From: Bradyrhizobium ontarionense
Lineage (GTDB): Bacteria > Pseudomonadota > Alphaproteobacteria > Rhizobiales > Xanthobacteraceae
DNA: 64,000 nucleotides
NCBI RefSeq assembly: GCF_021088345.1
Contig: NZ_CP088156.1
Coordinates: 496,001 to 560,000 of the forward strand
Direction: 5' to 3'
Positions 53,741-62,486 of this stretch are shown in pieces. The stretch's first letter is position 1; every line of letters begins with the position of its first letter. The notes beneath the pieces were generated by a model. It saw nothing but the letters and a program-made list of their open reading frames with translations, was not told the origin of the DNA and did not search any database. The position numbers were made by a program, and so were the translations under genes.

Positions 53741-55378
53741 TCAGTTCAGGTCGATCGTGCTGCCCTTGATCTTGATTGCACCCTTGGCCTGGATGATCAG
53801 GTCCTTGGCCGAGTCGATCGTGATTCCCTTCGCATCGAGCTTGAACTTGTTGTTGTTCTTGTCCGACAGCGTAATGCTCTCGCCATCGTCGTCGAGGATG
53901 ACCGTCCGCCCGCCCGGCGTGCTGATCGTGATCGACGGCTTGTCGGCTTCGGAGAGAACGACGCGCGTATCCTTCTTGCCGATGATGCCCTTCTGCTTGG
54001 CGTCGGTGAATCCGTCGGGAAGCTTGTTCTTGCTGCCCCAGAGCCGCCCGAGCACGATGGGATGGCGTGGATCGCCGCCAAGGAAGCCGACGAGCACTTC
54101 GTCGCCCGGTTCCGGCCTGAAGCAGAGGCCGCGCTTGTCGCCGGCATCGGGACTGGCGATGCGCGCCCATAGCGGCTTCGGCGGATCGGTGAGGACGGAG
54201 GACACGCTGACCTGGATGCGGTGCTCGCCATCCGGATCCTCGTCGGAGGAGTCGGCGATGGTGCCGAGATGGAGGCCCGAGATCGGCGGCAGCAGGCCGC
54301 CTGCCTCCATGTTGGCGAGCTCCGGCAGACGGCCGGCGGGCTCGGCCGACAGGCCGAACTGCAGGTCGGTCGAGAAGCCGTGCGAGTCGAGCCGGTGGCG
54401 GACGCCGGTGACGAGCACCTTGCCGTTGAGCAGGTCGCCCAGTCCGGCGAGTTCGGCCACATCCATCGGCTTGGCACTGGGAAGGCCGGCGACCGACATG
54501 CGGCCGCGGATCAGCGCGAGACGGGCGCGCGCTGAGCGCGCATTCGTCCAGGCTTTCACTTCGTCCGGCTGAAGAGGGACCATATGGGTGAGACGAACCG
54601 CCCCCATGCCGAGTTCATCGCCGACGGTCGCGGTGCCGATATCGCCCTGCGGCAGGCTCAGCATGTCGGCCGTCGCAGGCTCGGCAGGAGCAAGTTCCTT
54701 CGGATCCCACACCACACCGTCGAGGCTCGGAGCCTGGCTCGCGGCGTCCAGCTCGAAATGGAGATCGGTGATCGGGTCGAGCCCGAGCGAGAAGCTGTAG
54801 GCCGCCTCGCCGTCGACCGCGAGCTTCTTGAGCGACACCTTGCCGTCGAAGGCCGCGACCCCCAGACCTTGCGCATCGGCACGAGTCAGGATGAAATCCC
54901 AGTCGGTGCAATCATGCTGCACCAGGGTCTTGTGCTGCGGCTTCGTGTCGGGCACGTCGTCCACCGTCAGCAACGCGTCGCTCACGATGGCGCGGATCGC
55001 GTCGCTGTCCGCGGTGTCGGTCCAGATCCGGCTGTGGCGAGCGCCGGTCAGCTTCACGGTCTTGTCCTTGACCACGACGTCGAGCGTCGGCAGGCCCTCG
55101 CGCGTATGGACGAAGAAGGCGGTCACGAGCCCCTTGAAGACGCTGACGTCCTCTTCGCCGGCCCTGCGCAGCTTGATCTCGACCTCGGCCGCCGGTTTGA
55201 ACGGACCACCGGCCATCAGCGGCGCCTCATCCGCCACCGCGCCCTTGGCGTGGATCGAAATCACCGCGATCGGAATGCGGTTCACCGCGCACGTCACGTC
55301 GATCGAGAGCGGCGCGAAACCGGGCGGCAGCTCGCTGCCGGCGACCAGAATGGTTGGAATGGTGAAGCCGTCCGGCAC
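53741..55378 (-). CDS. VgrG/gpV-like spike hub protein (Afp8-like)
   Basis: 545 residues. The N-terminal gpD-like ring domain (about 1-350) is followed by a gp5-type OB fold (RPEPGDEVLVGFLGGDPRHP, then ILGRLWG) and a short repetitive beta-helix needle to the end. It caps the tube and carries the PAAR-like tip. It starts nine bases after the LysM adaptor gene. Confidence 0.9.
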   Translation of the reverse strand: MPDGFTIPTILVAGSELPPGFAPLSIDVTCAVNRIPIAVISIHAKGAVADEAPLMAGGPFKPAAEVEIKLRRAGEEDVSVFKGLVTAFFVHTREGLPTLDVVVKDKTVKLTGARHSRIWTDTADSDAIRAIVSDALLTVDDVPDTKPQHKTLVQHDCTDWDFILTRADAQGLGVAAFDGKVSLKKLAVDGEAAYSFSLGLDPITDLHFELDAASQAPSLDGVVWDPKELAPAEPATADMLSLPQGDIGTATVGDELGMGAVRLTHMVPLQPDEVKAWTNARSARARLALIRGRMSVAGLPSAKPMDVAELAGLGDLLNGKVLVTGVRHRLDSHGFSTDLQFGLSAEPAGRLPELANMEAGGLLPPISGLHLGTIADSSDEDPDGEHRIQVSVSSVLTDPPKPLWARIASPDAGDKRGLCFRPEPGDEVLVGFLGGDPRHPIVLGRLWGSKNKLPDGFTDAKQKGIIGKKDTRVVLSEADKPSITISTPGGRTVILDDDGESITLSDKNNNKFKLDAKGITIDSAKDLIIQAKGAIKIKGSTIDLN

Positions 55379-55387
55379 ATTCCGCTC

Positions 55388-56095
55388 CTAGCGCGACAGC
55401 GGCGGAAAGATCAACGACTGGCCCGGCTCCAGGCCGCGCAGATGATTGAGGCCATTGGCGCGTGCGACCCGCGGCGTATGCACCGTGCTGCCATAGACGG
55501 CATGAACCATGAGCGGCAACGTGTCGCCGCCCCGGACCAGGCGCGCATGCGACACGTCGGGCGATGTGAACGCGAGCTGGGACTGCTGCTTGGCGACGTC
55601 GTCATCGGCCGTCAGCGTCAGCACGAGCTCGGCGCGCAGCGGCGAGCCGTCGCGCTCGAAGCTCGTATAGTTGATGGTGACGCTGGTGAGCCGGCAGTTG
55701 AAGCTGAACTTGCCCCATTTCAGGTTCAGATAGCTCGGCTCGTGGGTTTCGCTCTGCGGCTGGTAGGCAACGGCGAGGAAGCTGTCGATGCGATCCTTGA
55801 CCGTCTTGGTGTCGGAGAACAGGTTGACGAGGCCCATCTCCTCGACCCCCGTGCCGTCGAGCAGCAAAGTGAGTTCGAGTGCGCTCGGCTGGGTGCGGAT
55901 GAAGGTCGCGACCTGCTCGGCGCCGCCCGCGGCCTTGCCCGGCTCGAACAGGTTGCTGTTGGTCTGGCTCAGGGTCTGCGGATTGAACATCGCCACGAAG
56001 GGCGATCCCTCGATCTCCTTGCTCTTCTGCCGCTTGGCATCGGTGAAGGCGGAGATCTGCAGCTTCTCGAGCTTGAACAGGTCGGGAAAGCCCAT
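55388..56095 (-). CDS. LysM-domain tube-baseplate adaptor (Afp7-like)
   Basis: 235 residues. The N-terminal part (FVAMFNPQTLSQTNSN, LTLLLDGTG) is the gp53/Afp7 type and the last 60 residues form a LysM-like unit (RLVRGGDTLPLMVHAVYG ... LEPGQSLIFPP). It joins the hub to the tube. DUF5908 lies three bases upstream. Confidence 0.88.
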   Translation of the reverse strand: MGFPDLFKLEKLQISAFTDAKRQKSKEIEGSPFVAMFNPQTLSQTNSNLFEPGKAAGGAEQVATFIRTQPSALELTLLLDGTGVEEMGLVNLFSDTKTVKDRIDSFLAVAYQPQSETHEPSYLNLKWGKFSFNCRLTSVTINYTSFERDGSPLRAELVLTLTADDDVAKQQSQLAFTSPDVSHARLVRGGDTLPLMVHAVYGSTVHTPRVARANGLNHLRGLEPGQSLIFPPLSR

Positions 56096-56098
56096 GGA

Positions 56099-56263
56099 TC
56101 AGCGCTCCTTCTCGCGGCGGAGGATGCGCAGGGTCTCGTCGACGCAGGCCTGCACCAGCGCGTCGCGGTCGAACGCCGGGCCGTTCGGTGCATGGCTGCG
56201 CTCGTCGACCTTGTGCGGATCGACCACGGCACGGATGATCAGCTCGCGAATTTCGACGGGCAT
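56099..56263 (-). CDS. DUF5908 small protein (Afp6-like)
   Basis: 54 residues beginning MPVEIRELIIRAVVDPHKVD and ending ILRREKER. This short family is a regular member of eCIS operons, between the last tube gene and the LysM adaptor. Three bases separate it from each neighbour. It is too short for common length cut-offs and easily missed. Confidence 0.85.
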   Translation of the reverse strand: MPVEIRELIIRAVVDPHKVDERSHAPNGPAFDRDALVQACVDETLRILRREKER

Positions 56264-56266
56264 GGC

Positions 56267-56719
56267 TCAGAGCCTCATGATCTGCATGCGGGTGTAGGCG
56301 AGCTCCATCGTATCGATCACGACGCCGTTCTGTGCGGCATCGAGATCCGAGGTCGCCCAGCGCACCGGATAGGTGTTGAGGAACATCCAGCCCGCCGTCG
56401 GCACGCCGCTGTCGTCTAGCAGTGTCACCAGCACGTTGGAGGCGGAGAACTTGAACAGCGACAGCGAGATGTTGAACTCGATATCGAGCGGGGAGATCAG
56501 CGGCGCGCTGCGTTCCAGAACGAGGTTCTGGTAGCCGATCGTTTCGGGAAAGCGGTGGGTATAGAGGTTCTGTCCGCCTTCCGCGTGCGTCTTCAGCGCG
56601 ACCGTCGCGCCCAAGCCCGACACTTTCTGGAAACGGATGTCGATCGGGTTCGGCACGAGGCCGCCGACGAAGAAGACCACGCCGAAGCGGAAGCTTAAGG
56701 GGAGGTCCTTGACCGGCAT
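56267..56719 (-). CDS. eCIS inner tube protein (Afp5-like)
   Basis: 150 residues of the T4 gp19-like tube family: FRFGVVFFVGGLVPNPIDIRF then QKVSGL, and the closing block MELAYTRMQIMRL. It probably forms the first tube ring on the baseplate. ATG at 56719 follows the preceding stop by one base. Confidence 0.87.
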   Translation of the reverse strand: MPVKDLPLSFRFGVVFFVGGLVPNPIDIRFQKVSGLGATVALKTHAEGGQNLYTHRFPETIGYQNLVLERSAPLISPLDIEFNISLSLFKFSASNVLVTLLDDSGVPTAGWMFLNTYPVRWATSDLDAAQNGVVIDTMELAYTRMQIMRL

Positions 56720-56720
56720 G

Positions 56721-57170
56721 TCACAGATACTCGACAGAGATTCCACTAGCGAGCAGGTCGATCGTCTCGACGGCGATCTGCGTGCTGTTGACGTCGAAGC
56801 CTGGCGCAGCGAGCTTCACCGGGATCGCCTCCTGGATGTGCCAGACCACCACCGGCGTGCCCGTTTCGTCGCACAGGCTGATCGCGAGAGCGCGCGCCGA
56901 CGGCGGATCCGCCGTCAGCCATTGCGACAGGAATTTGCCGCCCGGCATCACGCCCTTCTTCAGCGTCACCGTGCTATGGCTGCGCTTGGGAAAGCGCGTC
57001 ACGTCTTCGCCTTCCCAGCGGCTGAGGCCGTGCCGGTAGGTGACCGTCTCGTACTCCGCGGCCAAGCCCGACACCTCGACGAAGCTTGCCGAGTCCGAAT
57101 CCACCGCGACCTGGAAATTGTAGCCAGGCAGCGGATACAGCAGCTTCTGTGTCGCCTTGTCGTCGGCCAT
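56721..57170 (-). CDS. eCIS inner tube protein (second tube gene)
   Basis: 149 residues, same fold: PLPGYNFQVAV, FVEVSGLAAEYETVTYRHG, TVTLKKGVMPGGKF. ATG at 57170 is chosen; an in-frame GTG at 57182 overlaps the preceding stop and would add four residues. It probably forms the adaptor ring or part of the tube. Confidence 0.87.
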   Translation of the reverse strand: MADDKATQKLLYPLPGYNFQVAVDSDSASFVEVSGLAAEYETVTYRHGLSRWEGEDVTRFPKRSHSTVTLKKGVMPGGKFLSQWLTADPPSARALAISLCDETGTPVVVWHIQEAIPVKLAAPGFDVNSTQIAVETIDLLASGISVEYL

Positions 57171-57178
57171 TGCGGATA

Positions 57179-57652
57179 TCACGCTTCGGTCATGGTGATG
57201 GCATCGGCGCGGAGCTCGAGCGACTCGACGGCGACCTCGTTCGACTTGGCGTCGAAGGTAGGGCCGTCGAGCTTGGTCGGGAAGGCGTTGATGACCGTCC
57301 AGCTGATCACCGGCTTGCCCTGCTCGTCGCAGAGCCTGATCACGACGTCCTTCTTCTCGACCTGGTTGAGCGAGACGGTCTTGATCCAGCTGTAGAGCGC
57401 GGAGACGCTGGCACTGCGCGCCACGCCTTTCTTGAGCGTCACGTTGACCGGCTGCGGCTGCGACGGCATGTGGACGATCCTGGGACCTGCGCTGCCGCCA
57501 CCGGTCGGGCTTTCCTTGAAGGTCGTGACCTCGTAGTGGATCGACAGTCCCGACACCTCCGAGAACGCCACCGCGTTGGGTCCGATCTCGACGCGGAAGT
57601 TGTAGACCGGTAATGGATAGGTGGCCTTGATTTCGCCGGCGCTGACAGCCAT
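57179..57652 (-). CDS. eCIS major inner tube protein (Afp1-like)
   Basis: 157 residues, gp19-like: PLPVYNFRVEIGPNAVAFSE, VSGLSIHYEVTTFKES, VNVTLKKGVARSASV. Directly behind the sheath gene, the usual place of the main tube subunit that lines the particle. The 29-bp gap to the sheath gene is the largest between the structural genes nearby. Confidence 0.88.
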   Translation of the reverse strand: MAVSAGEIKATYPLPVYNFRVEIGPNAVAFSEVSGLSIHYEVTTFKESPTGGGSAGPRIVHMPSQPQPVNVTLKKGVARSASVSALYSWIKTVSLNQVEKKDVVIRLCDEQGKPVISWTVINAFPTKLDGPTFDAKSNEVAVESLELRADAITMTEA

Positions 57653-57681
57653 GTGTGCGCTCCCTTATCTGTCGATGTCGA

Positions 57682-59367
57682 TCAGGCTTGTTGCAGCTTG
57701 TGCATGAAGCGCAGCACGATGAATTCGGCGGGTCTGACCGCCGCGATCCCGATTTCCACGATCAGGCGGCCTTCCAGCACGTCCTGCGGCGTCATGGTCT
57801 TGCCGAGGCCCACATTGACGTAATAGGCCGCTTCCGGCGTCGAACCGGCCAGCGCGCCGCGTTCCCACAGCGAATACAGATAGCTTTCGATCATGCCCCT
57901 GACCTTCAGCCAGGTCGTGGCATCGTTCGGCTCGAACACGGCGAAGCCCGAGGCCTTGCGGGTGTTCTCCTCGATGGTGATGAACAGGCGCCGGACCGGC
58001 ACGTAGCGCCATTCATTGTCATTGCCGGCGAGTGTCCGGGCGCCCCAGACGATGGTGCCCTTGCCGGTGAAGTCGCGGATCGCATTGACGGACTTGCCGG
58101 CCGTCGGGTCGACGTTGAGCAGTTCCTGGTCCGCATCGGTCATCTTCTTGTCGACGCTGACCATGGCCATCACGCCGACATTGGCCGGGGCCTTCCAGAC
58201 GCCGCGGTCGCGATCGACGCGGGCGTAGATGCCCGCGATCGCGGCGCTCGGCGGCAGCGTCACGCGCTGGCGGCTGAGCGCATCCTTGATCTGGTTGTAG
58301 CGCGCCGTGTCGGTGAGCTTGATGTCGCCGAGCGCGGGCGTCGGCGGCGCACCACCTCCTACCTTCACGAGATCGGCGCCATCGCCGGCCGGCGTCGGCT
58401 GCAACGCGGCCGAGCCGGTGCCCTGCATCCGGATGTCGAAGCCGACGGACGGCAGGCCGGCCTTCACCGCCGTCCAGCGATCCACGACCTGTTTGGCGGT
58501 CTTGCCGCCCGCGACATTGGTGATCACCAGCGTCGGCTTGCCATTGACGATGGAGATGTCGATCGGCTGGGCGTTGTCGCCGCCGACGATCTGGACCTTC
58601 GGCGTCATGGCGTCGGCGCCCTGGAACGAGACGATCAGGCCGTTGGCATCATTGGCCGGAAACTGTGCTTCCTTGATGGTCGGCGGCACCTGCGCGTCGG
58701 TGATCTTGACCTGGACCTTGCTCTCGTCGATCGCGAAGTTCAGGGACGTGCGCAGGTAGGGATGATAGGCGGCGCCATAGGACAGGTAGTCGACGCCGAT
58801 CTGGTTGCGGAATGCCGCGACATCGCCCTTCGGCACGTCCAGGATGGTGAAACGGTCCTTCAGCCGCGCGCATTGGCTGAGTGCGGCCTGGGCAATCTCG
58901 AAATAGTCACTCGCCGCCAGCAACACCGCGTCGGTGAGGACGATCAGGGTCGGCTCGTCCTCCAATGCGAGGAGATCGAGCGCCTTGCTGAAATCGCCTT
59001 TGGCGACGGAACTCCCGTAGTCGCCGAGCGAGAAGATATAGCAGGGGCCGCCGCCATTGGCGAAATAATGACTGACCGCGTAATACAGCAGCCGGTCCGG
59101 GCTCGGTCCTGCTGCAGCCGCCGGATCGACCACCGCGATCGTGGGCAGTCCCGAGGCGGGATCCGTCGCCGTCGAGGCGACGAAGGCGGTCGGTTTGGCG
59201 CCTCCGAACGTGGCGTTGTATTCCAGCAGCGAACTGATCCGCGCCATCGCCGGACCCTTCTCGGTGTATCCGACGAATGCCGGGATGGCGGTCGACACCT
59301 CGGCAACGGATGGCGGCAGTCTCGAGATCTCTTCGACGTAGACGCCCGGGGTTTTGTAGATCGGCAT
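57682..59367 (-). CDS. Contractile sheath protein (Afp2-like)
   Basis: 561 residues. The start MPIYKTPGVYVEEISRLPPS and the C-terminal domain (GIYARVDRDRGVWKAPAN, RDFTGKGTIVWGARTL, NVGLGKTMTPQDVLEGRLIV) are standard for phage-like sheaths. ATG at 59367 with AAGGTG upstream; the frame extends 14 codons further without support. Only one sheath gene is present, against three in AFP of Serratia. Confidence 0.93.
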   Translation of the reverse strand: MPIYKTPGVYVEEISRLPPSVAEVSTAIPAFVGYTEKGPAMARISSLLEYNATFGGAKPTAFVASTATDPASGLPTIAVVDPAAAAGPSPDRLLYYAVSHYFANGGGPCYIFSLGDYGSSVAKGDFSKALDLLALEDEPTLIVLTDAVLLAASDYFEIAQAALSQCARLKDRFTILDVPKGDVAAFRNQIGVDYLSYGAAYHPYLRTSLNFAIDESKVQVKITDAQVPPTIKEAQFPANDANGLIVSFQGADAMTPKVQIVGGDNAQPIDISIVNGKPTLVITNVAGGKTAKQVVDRWTAVKAGLPSVGFDIRMQGTGSAALQPTPAGDGADLVKVGGGAPPTPALGDIKLTDTARYNQIKDALSRQRVTLPPSAAIAGIYARVDRDRGVWKAPANVGVMAMVSVDKKMTDADQELLNVDPTAGKSVNAIRDFTGKGTIVWGARTLAGNDNEWRYVPVRRLFITIEENTRKASGFAVFEPNDATTWLKVRGMIESYLYSLWERGALAGSTPEAAYYVNVGLGKTMTPQDVLEGRLIVEIGIAAVRPAEFIVLRFMHKLQQA

Positions 59368-59409
59368 GACAATGCACCTTCGGAACGTGGTGAGGAGAGG
59401 TGGAAGCAA

Positions 59410-60480
59410 TCAGTTCGAAAGTAGCGGTATGACCTGGTAGCGAACCATCTGGCGCGGCGACGCCGCATCGGTTTGAAGCAGCAAGAGCCGATCGGGGGGT
59501 GGATTGGGCAGGCGCGCGATCAGGGCCGTGTTGGTGAGACGCAGCTCGAGCGCGCCGAACGGCGTGTCGCGCGTTGCGACCGACGCGTCCGACAGCAGTC
59601 GCACCACACGCCGGCCCGGATATCGCCCGATCAGATCCGCGCCGACCGCGTCGGTGCTGGCCGTCGCCGCCGTCAGCTCGACACGGCCGGCATCTGCTAC
59701 GGTGATCGCGCGCGGACCGTTGCCGGGGGTGGCATCGACCACGGTCAGGGTCGAGAGGTCGCCGGAAAAGTCCGTGACCACGTAATAGGCCCACCTGCTG
59801 TTCGCGGAAGTCAACGGCACGACAAAGGCGCGGGGCGCAGGCGTCGGCTTGAGCAGCGGAGCGTCCAGCGTCAACGCGATGTCGGCGAGCGCCCCGCGCG
59901 ACGTCGTTGCGCGCACCGGGTAGGAGACCTGGAAAACGGTGCCTCGCGTCATCGCGGAGGTGTCGACCGTGATGCGCTTGGGACCCGTGGCCAGGCTCTT
60001 GACCGGACCGGCCCCGGTGACCGTGACGTCCACGGCCGTGGTGCCGTCGAGCGGCGTGCCGGCTAGCACGAACGGCTCGGTGCTGGCCGGAGTCGATACG
60101 ACCAGGCTCTCGTTCGTCCGTGCGCGTCGCGTGGTCAGACGCAGCGGCAGGGGATCAGCGGCTGCGACGCCATCATTGGTGAACAGAGGCGCGGGCTGCT
60201 GCGCAAGATCGCTCAGCTTGGTGATCGCCGCATAGCTGGAGCCGCGGGGCTGAAGCGCGAAATCGAGTGACAACGGCGCGGCGCCGCTGGCGATGACGGC
60301 GCCGCTCGCGTCCAGCTCGGCATAGATGCGGATCCGGTCGGCGAAGCTCTTATGGGTCAACCGCAGCCGCGCCATGGCGGATGCCGTCACCGCGGCGGGC
60401 ACGATGTCGAAATCGCCGCAGCGCAGGTCGGCGTAGTAGTCGTGCGTGACGCTGATATCAAAGAGAGGGGCCGAGCGCAT
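59410..60480 (-). CDS. Unknown eCIS protein between terminator and sheath genes
   Basis: 356 residues, no signal peptide or membrane segment, beta-rich composition. It starts with SAPLFDISVTHDYYADLRCG and ends with NPPPDRLLLLQTD...YQVIPLLSN. It overlaps the DUF4255 gene by 23 bases, so it is translated with the structural genes. I do not recognise a family; position suggests a particle component or assembly factor. Confidence 0.75.
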   Translation of the reverse strand: MRSAPLFDISVTHDYYADLRCGDFDIVPAAVTASAMARLRLTHKSFADRIRIYAELDASGAVIASGAAPLSLDFALQPRGSSYAAITKLSDLAQQPAPLFTNDGVAAADPLPLRLTTRRARTNESLVVSTPASTEPFVLAGTPLDGTTAVDVTVTGAGPVKSLATGPKRITVDTSAMTRGTVFQVSYPVRATTSRGALADIALTLDAPLLKPTPAPRAFVVPLTSANSRWAYYVVTDFSGDLSTLTVVDATPGNGPRAITVADAGRVELTAATASTDAVGADLIGRYPGRRVVRLLSDASVATRDTPFGALELRLTNTALIARLPNPPPDRLLLLQTDAASPRQMVRYQVIPLLSN

Positions 60481-61057
60481 GTTCCAGCTTTCGTTCGGGC
60501 GGGCCGGAGACCGGCCGGGTCATCTCTTCCTGGCTGTCCTCGAAGACGAGCATGCGCACGCGATAGAGCAGGGAGGGCTGGAATGCGGCGCGCAACGCAT
60601 TCCACAGATCGTTCTGCTCGCTGAGCGGAAGGGTCACGAGCTCCAGGGCCAGTTGCGGGATGCCCGCAGGCATGTTCGGCGTCGTCTGGCGGTCCAGCAC
60701 CGGATGCGACTGGAAGAAGGCGATGATCTGCGACAGCCGCGACAGCGCCTGCTCATATTGCTTGAAGCGCGCCACGAACAGAACGCGCATGTTCAGGCGC
60801 ACGTCAGGCTGGACGCGGTAGGCGGTGCCGTCTGCGCCCAGCCGCTGATACGGATTGGCCGCCCGCAGAATCGGCTCCTGCTCGACATTGATCAGCATGG
60901 TCGTGACGGCGCCCATCCGGAATGAGATCGGATCGGTCTTGTCCCCGTCCAGGAAGATGACGGCATCCTCGGCAGGGGTGGCGTGCCCGGGAACTGCCGG
61001 TCCGATCAATTGCGTATTGAGCAGATCGCGGAGGAAAATCATCGCTTGATCAATCAC
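60458..61057 (-). CDS. DUF4255 tube/sheath terminator (Afp16/Pvc16-like)
   Basis: 199 residues: MIDQAMIFLRDLLN at the start and LNMRVLFVARFKQYEQALSR in the middle are typical of the Pvc16 N-terminal domain, which caps the distal end of the particle. The start is GTG at 61057; ATG at 61042 is the alternative. It is the first gene of the leftward injection-system operon. Confidence 0.87.
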   Translation of the reverse strand: MIDQAMIFLRDLLNTQLIGPAVPGHATPAEDAVIFLDGDKTDPISFRMGAVTTMLINVEQEPILRAANPYQRLGADGTAYRVQPDVRLNMRVLFVARFKQYEQALSRLSQIIAFFQSHPVLDRQTTPNMPAGIPQLALELVTLPLSEQNDLWNALRAAFQPSLLYRVRMLVFEDSQEEMTRPVSGPPERKLEHALGPSL

Positions 61058-61570
61058 GTCTCGCTCCGCAACTAACAGGCTGGCAACGACGTAGCGAAGA
61101 GTACCGCGACCAAACGATCGCGATTGATAATTACAGCCGTGCTCTTGTCGGCTCGATCAGGCGTAGAGGCCCGTACAACATGGTCGTCAAGCTTGTGTGT
61201 GCGGACCAGTCGATGTGGTTCAGCTGTTTCAATGAGTTTCGCGTCAAAACGAAAAATAGAAAAGATCGCAATATTCAACCACGGTAACTTCTGTCGCTCA
61301 ACGCGTCAAGTTGCAACGATGCCACCTCAGGCTGATCGCCATGCACGTCGCGTGAGCTGCATCAGAGTCGCGCGTCGTCGAGAACGTGTTTCATGCTATG
61401 AGCGAGCGGTAGTGCGACGGTGTCATACAACCTGCATCGAGAGCGACTCGTGCGCAGTTGCGATGCATGATGTGACTGATGGATCACGCTCTATATAGAG
61501 AGTGCGCGACACAGGAATTTCAGGACATGCAGTTGTCACGCTCCGGAGCAATTGCTTCGGAATTCTCCGG
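61058..61570. other. 513-bp leader region of the eCIS operon
   Basis: No gene is visible; base composition is noticeably more AT-rich than around it. It should hold the leftward promoter of the 31-kb operon. TTGACG hexamers occur on the minus strand but none has a convincing -10 partner, so I make no promoter call. A near-perfect 20-bp palindrome lies at 61485-61504. Confidence 0.6.
61485..61504. promoter_or_regulatory. 20-bp palindrome between TetR gene and eCIS operon
   Basis: CTCTATATAGAG (61489-61500) is a perfect 12-bp palindrome, and it extends to CAC/GTG on both sides with one mismatch pair. It could be a regulator site or a promoter core for the injection-system operon; no U-run follows, so it is not a terminator. 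Confidence 0.45.
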
Positions 61571-62314
61571 TCATGACGCCCTGTCAGGCTCACGATCCTG
61601 CAGGAGTCGGGGAAGCGCCAATCGTGCGCCGTCCAGGAAAAGCTGGATCGCGTCGCGTACGGTCTGCTCGAGGTCGGATGGAACCGGGGTTTCGTAGATG
61701 AACTTCCGGATCGCCAGATAGAAGATGCGGCCGTGCAGTCCCCAGAACATCTCGGTCTCGCGCCCGCCGAGCGGGCAGGTCCGGTTGTCCGGCAATTCCA
61801 GTTCGTGGCGCAGCTCGATTGCGGCGGGCTCGATGATCTCACGCCGGACGAGATCGAGATAGCGTCCGGCGATGCCGAACGACTTCATTCCGGAGAAGAC
61901 GAAGATGCGGACCCAATTGTACTCGAACACGCGCGTGACATAGTCGAGATAGAAACCCGTGAGCCGAGCCTGTAGCGGCTGGCTGCGATCGCGGATCAGC
62001 GGGCCCCAGTCCTGCGACCAGCGGCTCAGATAGACCTCCTGGTACACGCGCTCGATCAGGGCCTCCTTGCTGGGAAAGTGCCGATAGATCGCCGAGTGCG
62101 CGATGCCCATGCGCTTGGCCAGTTCCCTCGTCTGGCCCTCGAAGCCGCGCTCCGCGAAGAAGCGGATTGCTTCATCGAGGATCAGCCGCTCGCGGTCGGC
62201 CGCGCGCATGTTGCGACGCCGTCCCTGCGGCAGAACCCTGGGCTTCGACGTCCGTCGAGGTCGGCGACGGCCGGCGGCCTCGTTCACGCGTGCTGTCTTG
62301 GTGGTCTTGGCCAT
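61571..62314 (-). CDS. TetR-family transcriptional regulator
   Basis: 247 residues. A basic, disordered N-terminal tail (about 1-35, many Arg/Lys) precedes the helix-turn-helix: LILDEAIRFFAERGFEGQT, then MGIAHSAIYRHFPSKEALIE. The rest is an all-helical ligand domain. ATG at 62314 is chosen over an in-frame one at 62332. It is divergent from the molybdenum hydroxylase genes and flanked by an inverted-repeat operator, so it probably controls them. Confidence 0.9.
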   Translation of the reverse strand: MAKTTKTARVNEAAGRRRPRRTSKPRVLPQGRRRNMRAADRERLILDEAIRFFAERGFEGQTRELAKRMGIAHSAIYRHFPSKEALIERVYQEVYLSRWSQDWGPLIRDRSQPLQARLTGFYLDYVTRVFEYNWVRIFVFSGMKSFGIAGRYLDLVRREIIEPAAIELRHELELPDNRTCPLGGRETEMFWGLHGRIFYLAIRKFIYETPVPSDLEQTVRDAIQLFLDGARLALPRLLQDREPDRAS

Positions 62315-62362
62315 GCCCTGAATCGATCGCAACGCAACGACAGTGCTTCAAATAGCGGAAAG

Positions 62363-62447
62363 CAGATTTGTGACCAAACGTTCATTTGCGGTTGACCGGA
62401 GCGGGCAGGCCGTGCAAATCTTTTGAGACCAGATGGTCACAAATCTG
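62363..62447. promoter_or_regulatory. Paired operator in the TetR / hydroxylase intergenic region
   Basis: A perfect 14-bp inverted repeat: CAGATTTGTGACCA at 62363-62376 and TGGTCACAAATCTG at 62434-62447, 57 bp apart. The right arm is itself half of a local near-palindrome, TTGAGACC (62423-62430) with GGTCACAA (62435-62442). Two operators read in opposite directions between divergent genes suit dimeric TetR binding at each promoter. Confidence 0.65.
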
Positions 62448-62486
62448 GCCATTCGGGCCGATGAGCCCTGGAATGAGGAAACGGCG

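Noticed and set aside
29551..61057. Prophage or type VI secretion system
   Set aside because: There is no integrase, capsid, terminase, portal or lysis gene, and no TssB/C/K/M. DUF4255, DUF5908, CIS tape measure, AAA+ ATPase and DUF4157 cargo point to an eCIS.
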